NCBI GenBank assembly: GCA_012511245.1
Contig: JAAZGM010000277.1
Coordinates: 1-13,386, forward strand
Source: Methanomicrobiales archaeon
Lineage (GTDB): Archaea > Halobacteriota > Methanomicrobia > Methanomicrobiales > Methanoculleaceae
DNA length: 13,386 bases
Direction of reading: 5' to 3'
Part shown: positions 6,053 through 12,348 of the stretch, in pieces
How positions within the stretch are numbered: the first letter of the stretch is position 1
How the letters are laid out: each line of letters starts with the position of its first letter
Translations under genes and position numbers: made by a program
Notes under the pieces: model-generated
Databases searched by the model: none
Told to the model about the DNA's origin: nothing
Seen by the model: the letters and a program-made list of their open reading frames with translations, nothing else

Positions 6053-7362
6053 GCGCCGCCCCTCACAAAGTCGATCGCACTCCGGATGCAACCGTCCATA
6101 TTGAGGTACTCGAACTGCGAGAACCGACCGACGAGGTCGATCCCGCGCTCCCGGCAGAACTCACGGATGACCGCGACGTTCTTCAGGTAATCAAGATCGT
6201 AGACGACGTAGGCGAACTCTTCCCGTGCGATGCCGGTGTAGACGACGGTATCCCGCGAGGGGATGAACCCCGCGGCGACGAGCGATGCGACGGTATGCTC
6301 GATCAGTTCGGTGTCCGTCATCCCTGAGACCGCGTCGCCCTCGTTGTAGGTGATCTCGGCGAGGATCGAGGAGTGGCCCGGGGGGGCGACCTCCGTGCTG
6401 TAGTTCGAGGGGAACGATATCCGGTTGAAGAGGCCGGTCGCCTCGTCGGGGACGTAGAGCCAGGATATCCCGGGAACGTCGCAGGAGAGGCCGATGAAGA
6501 CCGAGCAGAGCGAGTTGTAGCGGAGGGCGCCGCATGCCGCCTGCACATCGGCCGGGACGTCTGCAAGACAGGGGAGCAGATTCTGGAGCGGGATGGTCGA
6601 TATCAGGCGATCGGCATGGACGGTCTCTCTGCCGTCGCTGACGGAGAAACCGCCGTTCTCCTCGCGGACGGAGGAGACGGTAAACCCGGTCAGGATGGCG
6701 GGAGCGACCGGTTCCGCGATCGCCCGGATGAGCGCCTCGATCCCGCCCTCTACCGGGTAGGAGAAGACCGCCTGGTGGGTGTAGCCCTCGGTCTCGATCC
6801 CGATGGCCGACCGGATGATGTCCTCGACCGGCGGGCGGGGGATACGCCCATCTACCCAGTGATGCGACATCCGATCGGCCGGGTAGTTCCAGATCTTCTC
6901 GTTGTAGGGGAGCATGTAGCACTCGGCGATGCCCCGGCCGAATGTGCAGGTGATCCATTCGGCGAAGTTCTCCGGCGGCGGGACCTCGCCCTTCTCGACG
7001 GCGATGAGGTTCTTGACGAACTCGTTGATACAGAAGAAACGGTCAGCATCAGGGAGTTGATACAGGCCGTTCTCGAAAGGATATTTGATATGGCGGCCTT
7101 TGTAGAGGATCTTTGTGTTCCGGTTCCGCCGATCGGCATTCTCGCCGAGAACCGAGAGCATGAAGGAGAGGACTTCGGCATCGCGGGAGAATATGATATG
7201 TGATCCCCCGGAATCAAATGTGAAACCCGCTTCCATCCTCGAGCGGCAGAGTCCCCCGATCTTCTCACACTGTTCGAGGACGATCACATCGTCGCCCTGT
7301 TCGTGGAGCAGGCGGGCCAGCGTAACCCCGGTGAGACCGCCGCCCAGTACCGCCGTTTTCAC
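6049..7362 (-). CDS. FAD-dependent oxidoreductase/mutase-like protein (UDP-galactopyranose mutase or protoporphyrinogen oxidase-like)
   Basis: 437 residues. The N-terminal dinucleotide-binding motif is GGGLTG (7-12), with Glu30 at the end of the second strand to hold the adenosine ribose, followed by KIGGLCRS and FDSGGSHIIF. The segment LPYNEKIWNYPADRMSHHWV (151-170) is typical of the archaeal/bacterial amine-oxidase-like proteins that sit in polysaccharide clusters and are related to UDP-galactopyranose mutase. The C-terminal NMDGCIRSAIDF region closes the FAD site. As first gene of an operon with two glycosyltransferases, it probably remodels a nucleotide sugar or lipid-linked sugar. The start is GTG at 7362, directly below a TATA box and without a Shine-Dalgarno sequence. 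Confidence 0.8.
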   Translation of the reverse strand: MKTAVLGGGLTGVTLARLLHEQGDDVIVLEQCEKIGGLCRSRMEAGFTFDSGGSHIIFSRDAEVLSFMLSVLGENADRRNRNTKILYKGRHIKYPFENGLYQLPDADRFFCINEFVKNLIAVEKGEVPPPENFAEWITCTFGRGIAECYMLPYNEKIWNYPADRMSHHWVDGRIPRPPVEDIIRSAIGIETEGYTHQAVFSYPVEGGIEALIRAIAEPVAPAILTGFTVSSVREENGGFSVSDGRETVHADRLISTIPLQNLLPCLADVPADVQAACGALRYNSLCSVFIGLSCDVPGISWLYVPDEATGLFNRISFPSNYSTEVAPPGHSSILAEITYNEGDAVSGMTDTELIEHTVASLVAAGFIPSRDTVVYTGIAREEFAYVVYDLDYLKNVAVIREFCRERGIDLVGRFSQFEYLNMDGCIRSAIDFVRGGA

Positions 7363-7385
7363 GTTCTTATTGTATGATATCGAAT

Positions 7386-7395
7386 CCTTATATGG
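7386..7395 (-). promoter_or_regulatory. TATA box of the glycan operon
   Basis: CCATATAAGG on the minus strand is centred about 28 bases before the GTG at 7362. Transcription should begin within a few bases of the start codon, giving a leaderless or nearly leaderless mRNA; the interval CATACAATAAGAAC holds no ribosome binding site. Confidence 0.6.
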
Positions 7396-7473
7396 TTGAC
7401 CATCGGTTTCCTCGCGGTTGCCGGGTACAGGGAGAGAATGAGGGGGGATCCGGCCGAAATCGCGGGACCCGGA

Positions 7474-7483
7474 TTTTTATATG
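7474..7483 (+). promoter_or_regulatory. Strong TATA box facing a noncoding region
   Basis: TTTTTATATG stands out in very GC-rich surroundings. Its predicted start, about 25 bases downstream near 7504, falls two bases before the 5' side of a long-range stem at 7506. Read on the minus strand it is CATATAAAAA, but no gene lies at a suitable distance in that direction. Confidence 0.45.
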
Positions 7484-7503
7484 CTCCATCCTGTGCGGGG
7501 GTG

Positions 7504-7630
7504 AACGGGAGTTGTGGCGCCGGGGATCCCCGCTCGCCCTTTGTAGAGGGCTCCCCGCCTCTCATGGGTGCGGCTCCACACCGGCCCGCCGCCAGCACCC
7601 GCGAGAGGGGCTGTCAGGGAGAACTCCCGC
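7504..7630 (+). ncRNA. Candidate structured noncoding RNA
   Basis: The stretch has no convincing coding frame but can fold into a three-way junction. The closing stem CGGGAGTT (7506-7513) pairs with AACTCCCG (7622-7629). A second arm pairs CGGGGA (7521-7526) with TCCCCG (7552-7557) around the hairpin GCCCT/AGGGC (7536-7540 with 7547-7551). A third arm pairs CCTCTC and GGGTGC (7558-7563, 7566-7571) with GCACCC and GAGAGG (7595-7600, 7603-7608). It begins where the upstream TATA box predicts transcription start. It lacks the conserved boxes I would expect of 5S rRNA, RNase P RNA or SRP RNA. GC-rich DNA folds readily by chance, and no oligo-T terminator follows. Confidence 0.35.
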
Positions 7631-7953
7631 CCGGCGGCGTGTCTTTGCGCTGGCGCTTCATATCCACGATCACCACCTGGATGCCGGTGCCGCCCTCTCA
7701 GGATCTCGCCGATCAGGCAAAGCGCGGATACGCCCAGGGCCGCCCATCGTGACGGCCGCAAAGGTCTGCTTCACCTGCGGGGGGGTCGGGCCTTCCTGCA
7801 AAGCCGGCAATCTTGGGCTATAGGCTGGGCAGACGATCCCGACCCGGTCCGCGGCAGGGGTGATGGTTTCGGGGGTATCTGCAAGCGACGCAATCGGGAT
7901 GCGGCGGCAAGGGAGTTTTTCGTGCCGGTAAAACAGCAGATGCCGTTCCTCAT
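7614..7953 (-). pseudogene. Decayed flavodoxin / EFR1-type flavoprotein
   Basis: From ATG at 7953, the minus strand encodes MRNGICCFTGTKNSLAAA, a recognisable flavodoxin FMN loop (family form xYYFSGTGNSLxxA) with the second glycine changed to lysine. After a frame change it continues ADTPETITPAADRVGIVCPA (the DRVGIVCPxY strand of EFR1-type flavodoxins) and FAAVTMGG. A further change gives GVSALCLIGEILR, and another gives GTGIQVVIVDMKR before a stop at 7614-7616. At least three frame changes, an internal shortening, and loss of the C-terminal part (including any ferredoxin domain) show that it is dead. It lies directly downstream of the symporter terminator. Confidence 0.65.
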
Positions 7954-8055
7954 GGTAACTTCAAGCGATCCGATCCCGCCGCCCACCGGATGTATCAGTG
8001 ACGTGTTTGTTCATGAGGATATGGACAAGACGATCGGGAGTGCTTCCGGCAGGTG

Positions 8056-8062
8056 AAAAAAA
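8056..8062 (-). terminator. Oligo-T terminator of the symporter operon
   Basis: A run of seven T on the minus strand, 20 bases beyond the symporter stop codon, preceded by GC-rich sequence. This is the standard intrinsic termination signal in archaea. Confidence 0.7.
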
Positions 8063-8082
8063 GGATTGCAGGGTGTATCCCG

Positions 8083-9669
8083 TCATCGGTGCCGGCGGGG
8101 TGTATCCCGCTCGACCGCCCAGGTCTCTCCTGTGCCGCCGGCCCGTGGAGCAGGGGCGGGCGACTGGATGAACCAGCCAGTCCGGGTATTGTCGAGCACA
8201 TCTTCGGAGTTCCGGTTTGTCATGAGGCTGACGACCGCCATCGCAAGGATCGAGAGGGCGAGCGCATAGATGCTGAAGTGCATGGGAAGGGGTGCCACGA
8301 ACTGGTGCCAGTAGCCGAAGATGCCGGATGCGGCAAGCCCGACCAGCATGCTCGCGATCGCTCCTTCGCCGGTAGCCCCGCGCCAGTAGAGCCCGGCAAG
8401 CAGCGGGACTGCAAACGTCGCGAGCATCACCCCGATCCCCATCCAGATCAGCCAGGCAAGCATCTCGGGTGGGTTGATCGCAAGGAAGAGCGTGCCTCCG
8501 GCGCCGAGGACGAGGGCGATCTTGGAGACGAGGAGCACCTCTTTATCGGTTGCTGAAGGCCGGAAGATGTTTTTGTAGATGTCCCATGCAAACGATGTCC
8601 CGACAGTGAGCATCAGCCGATCGGTCGTCGACATCACCGCCGCAAGGACGATCACCGCAAAGAGCGCCCAGAACGCCACGTTCGGCATCGCATGCTCGAC
8701 ACCGGCGATGAAAGAGTAATCCTGGGCGTTCACGACGTCCGGGAGCACCAGCGCCCCTTCTTCGACGAGTGACCGGACGGCAAACCCGACGAACTTGACG
8801 AGGAACATCACGACCGCGTAGATCAGGAAGGCGATGAGCGGTGCCCACTTGAAGTAGCGGGCCTCTTTTGCGGCGAGGACGTTGTTGACGACGTGCGGTG
8901 CACAGGCAAGCCCGACCATCAGGAGGATGCCGAACGAGAAGAGGAACTCCGGTGTCGCGTAGGCGTACGGTGCGTAGGCCGTCGGGAACCAGGGTTCGAC
9001 GAAGTTCGGGTCGACCCCGGCAAGGACGGTATTGATGTGCCCTAGCCCCCCTGCACTCATGATGACGGGGGGCGCCATCAGGAGAACGCCGAAGATCAGG
9101 ATGAGACCCTGGATGAGACCTGCCCACGATACGGCGTAGAGTCCGCCGACGACCGTGTAGGCGGTGATGATGACCCCGGAGATGAGGAGCGCCTGCCAGT
9201 GCGGGATACCGAAGAGCCAGACAAGCACGATGCTGATCGCAGCATACTGTCCGACGAGGTAGATCAACGAGACGACGATCCCGGAGGCCGCCGCAAGCGC
9301 CCGGACCGCCCGGGGGCTCTCGAACCGCTCGGCAAGGTAGTCCTGGACGGTCAGGTAGCCCCGCTCCTTTCCGACGGCGTGGAGTTTCACCCCGAACGCG
9401 ATGATGCAGAACGAGGCCGCGAGCGGGACGAAGATCTGCTCCCAGATCCCCGGCCAGCCCGACGTATACCCAAACCCGCTGACGCCGAGGAGACTCATCC
9501 CGCTGCAGATCGAGCAGACGATCAGGATCGTGAAGACCCAGAACCCGAGCGAACGGCCCGCAAGGATGTAGTCTTCGGTGTTGTGGATCTTTTTAGACGC
9601 CCAGCTCCCGATGAGGATGAGCACGACGAAGTAGAGTCCGATGACGGCGAGTACTGTGAGGTCTGCCAT
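8083..9669 (-). CDS. Sodium:solute symporter, SSS family
   Basis: 528 residues, highly hydrophobic, with about 12-13 membrane segments. It opens with LTVLAVIGLYFVVLILIGSW, followed by the family's HNTEDYILAGRSLGFW loop and a GxGYTSG segment in the first inverted repeat. The sequence VLAAVMSTTDRLMLTVGTSF, followed by AWDIYKNIF, matches the SSS signature (STxDSxL..SS....DIY), whose Ser/Thr side chains hold the Na2 sodium ion. It imports a small solute with Na+ across the cytoplasmic membrane. Length and loops are closest to the pantothenate/acetate/proline type, but the substrate cannot be fixed. The C-terminal 40 residues are hydrophilic and Pro/Ala-rich. The ATG touches the stop codon of the small upstream gene, so translation is probably coupled. 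Confidence 0.9.
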   Translation of the reverse strand: MADLTVLAVIGLYFVVLILIGSWASKKIHNTEDYILAGRSLGFWVFTILIVCSICSGMSLLGVSGFGYTSGWPGIWEQIFVPLAASFCIIAFGVKLHAVGKERGYLTVQDYLAERFESPRAVRALAAASGIVVSLIYLVGQYAAISIVLVWLFGIPHWQALLISGVIITAYTVVGGLYAVSWAGLIQGLILIFGVLLMAPPVIMSAGGLGHINTVLAGVDPNFVEPWFPTAYAPYAYATPEFLFSFGILLMVGLACAPHVVNNVLAAKEARYFKWAPLIAFLIYAVVMFLVKFVGFAVRSLVEEGALVLPDVVNAQDYSFIAGVEHAMPNVAFWALFAVIVLAAVMSTTDRLMLTVGTSFAWDIYKNIFRPSATDKEVLLVSKIALVLGAGGTLFLAINPPEMLAWLIWMGIGVMLATFAVPLLAGLYWRGATGEGAIASMLVGLAASGIFGYWHQFVAPLPMHFSIYALALSILAMAVVSLMTNRNSEDVLDNTRTGWFIQSPAPAPRAGGTGETWAVERDTPRRHR

Positions 9670-9777
9670 TCAGGGGGCCTCCCTGAACCGGAGTCCCCAG
9701 AGGGTGAGCAGCACGACGGCCAGGACGACGGCGCCGCCCACGATGAACCCTGTCTGGGAGGGTAATGCGAAGAACAT
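9670..9777 (-). CDS. Symporter small accessory protein, 35 aa
   Basis: Reads MFFALPSQTGFIVGGAVVLA, then VVLLTLWGLRFREAP and stop. It has one membrane helix (about residues 10-28) followed by a short positively charged tail, so the C-terminus probably faces the cytoplasm. Its TGA is followed without a gap by the symporter ATG. Very small single-helix proteins of this type precede SSS symporters in methanogens and are named symporter small accessory proteins, as I recall. A degenerate second copy 319 bases upstream keeps the LIVGSAVGLLTFWGLRFREA core, which supports it as a real gene. No Shine-Dalgarno sequence is present; the leader appears to be only a few bases long. Confidence 0.75.
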   Translation of the reverse strand: MFFALPSQTGFIVGGAVVLAVVLLTLWGLRFREAP

Positions 9778-9781
9778 GCTG

Positions 9782-9796
9782 TGTCAGTATGTGACA
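9782..9796. promoter_or_regulatory. Inverted repeat between TATA box and start of the symporter operon
   Basis: TGTCA-GTATG-TGACA, a perfect 5-bp inverted repeat with a 5-base spacer, lies between the TATA box and the start codon and so overlaps or borders the predicted transcription start. That position suits a repressor operator. The repeat is short and could be chance. Confidence 0.3.
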
Positions 9797-9801
9797 TGCT
9801 A

Positions 9802-9810
9802 GCATATAAC
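9802..9810 (-). promoter_or_regulatory. TATA box of the symporter operon
   Basis: GTTATATGC on the minus strand is centred about 29 bases before the ATG at 9777, predicting a leader of only a few bases. At the corresponding place in the degenerate upstream copy the sequence reads GTTATCCCATAC, a lost TATA core. Confidence 0.55.
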
Positions 9811-9908
9811 TCGATCGATCCGGGCGAGGAGATCTCCCCGATGAACTGCCCGGGCTGTTAGATCAAGAAGAGATCACTTTGCCCTGTAAAACAGTCCTGC
9901 CCATGAAG

Positions 9909-9914
9909 AAAAAA
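9909..9914 (-). terminator. Possible oligo-T terminator after the duplicated fragment
   Basis: A run of six T on the minus strand, flanked by pyrimidines, lies about 26 bases past the stop of the truncated symporter copy. The rest of the 9811-9939 interval shows no gene. Confidence 0.35.
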
Positions 9915-9939
9915 GATGGCGCACGGGAGGGCTCCGGCG

Positions 9940-9999
9940 TCAGTGGATGAGCACGACGAAGTAGAGTCCGATGGCGGCGAGTAATGTGAGGTCCGCCAT
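9940..9999 (-). pseudogene. Truncated second copy of the symporter start
   Basis: Encodes MADLTLLAAIGLYFVVLIH and stop, against MADLTVLAVIGLYFVVLILI in the intact gene. Homology ends abruptly at base 9945, within the 19th codon, where unrelated sequence supplies a stop. This is the remnant of a tandem duplicate, left either by a partial duplication or by deletion of the rest. Confidence 0.8.
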
Positions 10000-10116
10000 T
10001 CAGGTGGGCCTCCCTGAACCGGAGCCCCCAGAAGGTGAGGAGCCCGACGGCGCTGCCCACGATGAGCCTCATCAGGAGAGGTGATCCAAGGAACATGCAG
10101 TAGCAACGTGTGACGT
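9945..10116. repeat. Direct repeat, copy 2 (degenerate)
   Basis: Partner of the copy at 9615-9798, in the same orientation. It contains the truncated symporter start, the frameshifted accessory gene and an altered upstream region. Near its upstream end is the inverted repeat CAACGT-GTG-ACGTTG (10104-10118). Confidence 0.75.
10000..10096 (-). pseudogene. Degenerate second copy of the symporter small accessory gene
   Basis: Starts MFLGSPLLMRLIVGSAVGLL, then TFWGLRFREAH, matching the intact 35-residue protein in position and C-terminal motif. Six bases are missing in the helix region. One extra base after the GLRFREA codons shifts the frame past the normal TGA, so the frame runs on through the symporter remnant in the wrong phase (to about 9863). 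Without its partner and with an eroded TATA box it is probably not functional, though a tailed 77-residue product is formally possible. Confidence 0.7.
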
Positions 10117-10162
10117 TGTATGGGATAACGCGATCGTCGATGGTGCAAAGGGGGAGCCCGAT

Positions 10163-10168
10163 AAAAAA
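10163..10168 (-). terminator. Oligo-T terminator after ilvN
   Basis: Six T on the minus strand, within 10 bases of the ilvN stop codon (TAATTCTTTTTTATC), the expected end of the leu/ilv transcript. Confidence 0.65.
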
Positions 10169-10171
10169 GAA

Positions 10172-10675
10172 TTATTTGGAACTTGTCACGGTCTTCGATC
10201 CCCGGAGGATGGCGATCTTACCGGTGCGGACGAGCTCCTTGATGCCGTACTGGCGCAGGAGTTTCTCGAGCGCGTCGATCTTGTCGGTATCGCCCGCCAC
10301 CTGGAGCACCAGCGTCTTTGCGCCGACATCCACGACCTGCGCCCGGAAGATATCGGCGATCTGGAGGATCTCGGCGCGGGAGGTTCCCGGTTCTGCGGCC
10401 ACCTTGATGAGGGCGAGTTCCCGCTCGACGCTCTCCCGTTCCGTCAGGTCGGAGACCTTGATGACGTCGATGAGTTTGTTCGTCTGTTTCATCACCTGTT
10501 CGACGACGGAGTCGTTGCCGTTCACAACGATCGTGATCCGGCTCATATCCGGCTCCTCGCAGGTCCCGACGGCGAGGCTCTCGATGTTGAACCCTCGCCG
10601 CGAGAACATGCCGGCGACCCGGCTCAGGACGCCCGCCCGGTTCTCGACGAGAACACTCAACGTATGCGGCTTCAT
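10172..10675 (-). CDS. ilvN: Acetolactate synthase regulatory (small) subunit
   Basis: 167 residues, the full length of IlvN/IlvH. The N-terminal ACT domain (about 4-77) has the effector-loop sequence SVLVENRAGVLSRVAGMFSR followed by GFNIESLAVG, including the conserved Asn and Gly residues that bind valine at the dimer interface. The C-terminal domain has ELALIKV and the strand-rich segment LVLQVAGDTDKIDALEKLL. It activates the catalytic subunit and gives feedback inhibition by branched-chain amino acids. Its ATG overlaps the ilvB stop (ATGA), so the subunits are coupled in translation. Confidence 0.95.
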   Translation of the reverse strand: MKPHTLSVLVENRAGVLSRVAGMFSRRGFNIESLAVGTCEEPDMSRITIVVNGNDSVVEQVMKQTNKLIDVIKVSDLTERESVERELALIKVAAEPGTSRAEILQIADIFRAQVVDVGAKTLVLQVAGDTDKIDALEKLLRQYGIKELVRTGKIAILRGSKTVTSSK

Positions 10676-12348
10676 TTCTGGCGCACCCCGATCATCTCGT
10701 TGATGGCGGCACCCGCCGGGACCATGGGATAGACGTTCTCCTCCCGCTCGACCCTGAAGTCAAGGACGAACGGCCCGTCGGTCGCAAGAGCGGTCTCGAG
10801 CGCCTCCCTGACATCGGCCTTCTCGTCGACCATGAGCCCGTCGACCCCGTAGGCGTTTGCGATCCTGACGAAATCCACCGGCGGGAGCTCGGTATAGGAG
10901 TAGCGGCGGTCGTAGAAGAGCTCCTGCCACTGCCGCACCATCCCGAGGTACATGTTATTCAGGATAACGATCTTGACCGGGATCTTGTAGTGCGCCACCG
11001 TCCCGAGTTCCTGGATGTTCATCTGGATGCTCCCGTCGCCGGCGACATCGACGACCGGAAGGTCCGGCCGGGCGTAATGGGCGCCGATGGCCGCCGGGAA
11101 CCCGTAGCCCATCGTCCCGAGACCGCCGGAGGTGATCCAGGTCCGGGGTTTTTTGAAGCAGTAGTGGAGCGCCGTCCACATCTGGTTCTGCCCGACCTCG
11201 CTCACGACGACCGCCTCGCCCTTCAGGATATCGGAGAGCTCGCGGACGACGTACTGCGGGCGCAGGTGGTCGTCGTCGCGGTAGCCGGGCGGGCACTGCG
11301 CCTTCCAGGCGTTGATCCGGTTCATCCAGGCCGCTGTATTCCCGTGCTTCTGCATCCGGCTGATAAGTGCTTGAAGGACGGCCTTCACGTCGCCCACGAT
11401 CGGGACGTCGACCGTTTTGTTCTTCCCGATCTCGGCCGGATCGATGTCGATATGGATGACCCCGGCGTTCGGCGCGAACGTCTCGATCTTGCCCGTCACC
11501 CGATCGTCGAACCGGGCGCCGACGGCGATCAGGAGATCGCACTCCGTCACCGCGTAGTTCGCGGACTGGGTGCCGTGCATCCCGAGCATGCCAAGAGAGA
11601 GCGGGTGGTCGCCGGGAACAGCACCAAGCCCCATCAGGGTCGTCGTCACGGGGATCGCGGCGGTCTCGGCAAACAGGAGGAGTTCGGCCGATGCCCCCGA
11701 GAGGACCACCCCGCCGCCGGCGTAGATGAGCGGGCGCTCCGCTCCTGCGATCAGGGCAAGCGCCTTATCGATCTGGCGGACGTGCCCCTCGTAGGTGGGC
11801 TGGTAGCCCCGGAGGGAGACCGTCCCGGAAGCGGGTTTTGCGCTCTTCACCATGCTCGTGGTGACGTCTTTAGGAAGATCGAGCAGCACCGGGCCGGGCC
11901 GGCCGGTCCGCGCGATGTAGAACGCTTCCTGCACCATGCGGTCGAGGTCGTCGGCGCTCTTCACCAGGTAGTTGTGCTTCGTCACCGGCATCGTGATCCC
12001 GGTGATGTCCGACTCCTGGAACGCGTCGTTCCCGAGGAGGCCGGTCGGCACCTGGCCGGTCAGGGCCACGACCGGGATGGAGTCCATGTAGGCCGTCGCT
12101 ATCCCCGTGACCAGGTTGCATGCGCCGGGGCCGGATGTGGCAAGGCATACCCCTACGCGGCCGCTTGCACGCGCGTAACCGTCGGCCGCGTGCGCCGCTG
12201 CCTGCTCATGCCTTACCAGAATATGCCGGATCGACGAGTCGTAGAGTTCATCGTAGATCGGCAACACCGCGCCGCCGGGGTAGCCGAATATGGTGTCCAC
12301 CCCTTCTCGCTGCAGCGCTTCAATCAGAGTCCTGGCTCCGGTTTTCAT
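10672..12348 (-). CDS. ilvB: Acetolactate synthase catalytic (large) subunit
   Basis: 558 residues. N-terminal GVDTIFGYPGGAVLPIYDEL leads to the catalytic glutamate Glu48 in VRHEQAAAHAADGYARASG. The thiamine-diphosphate/Mg motif is GDGSIQMNIQELGTV through VILNN (437-465), and MVRQWQELFYDRRYS follows as in true acetohydroxyacid synthases. The enzyme condenses pyruvate with pyruvate or 2-oxobutyrate, the first common step to valine, leucine and isoleucine. The ATG at 12348 gives the standard family start (MKTGARTLIEALQREG) and is preceded by GGGAAG. It lies 29 bases inside the preceding synthase gene, in another frame. GC-rich codon use leaves a long open antisense frame here that is not a gene. 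Confidence 0.96.
   Translation of the reverse strand: MKTGARTLIEALQREGVDTIFGYPGGAVLPIYDELYDSSIRHILVRHEQAAAHAADGYARASGRVGVCLATSGPGACNLVTGIATAYMDSIPVVALTGQVPTGLLGNDAFQESDITGITMPVTKHNYLVKSADDLDRMVQEAFYIARTGRPGPVLLDLPKDVTTSMVKSAKPASGTVSLRGYQPTYEGHVRQIDKALALIAGAERPLIYAGGGVVLSGASAELLLFAETAAIPVTTTLMGLGAVPGDHPLSLGMLGMHGTQSANYAVTECDLLIAVGARFDDRVTGKIETFAPNAGVIHIDIDPAEIGKNKTVDVPIVGDVKAVLQALISRMQKHGNTAAWMNRINAWKAQCPPGYRDDDHLRPQYVVRELSDILKGEAVVVSEVGQNQMWTALHYCFKKPRTWITSGGLGTMGYGFPAAIGAHYARPDLPVVDVAGDGSIQMNIQELGTVAHYKIPVKIVILNNMYLGMVRQWQELFYDRRYSYTELPPVDFVRIANAYGVDGLMVDEKADVREALETALATDGPFVLDFRVEREENVYPMVPAGAAINEMIGVRQK

Larger units (their letters stand above)
9615..9798. repeat. Direct repeat, copy 1 (intact symporter start and accessory gene)
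   Basis: This segment recurs, with substitutions and small indels, at 9945-10116. The longest identical block I noticed is GGATGAGCACGACGAAGTAG and the following GTCCGATG at the symporter end. The offset is 330 bases there, falling to 319 at the accessory start codons. Confidence 0.75.

Noticed and set aside
7504..7630. Identification of the structured segment as 5S rRNA, SRP RNA or RNase P RNA
   Set aside because: The length of about 125 bases and closing stem suggested 5S, but the conserved 5S loop sequence is absent, as are the SRP helix 8 and RNase P core boxes that I would expect.
7374..8056. Plus-strand open frames of 118-162 codons in the gap
   Set aside because: They have no recognisable domain, overlap one another, and are opposite a decayed flavodoxin; composition alone explains them.
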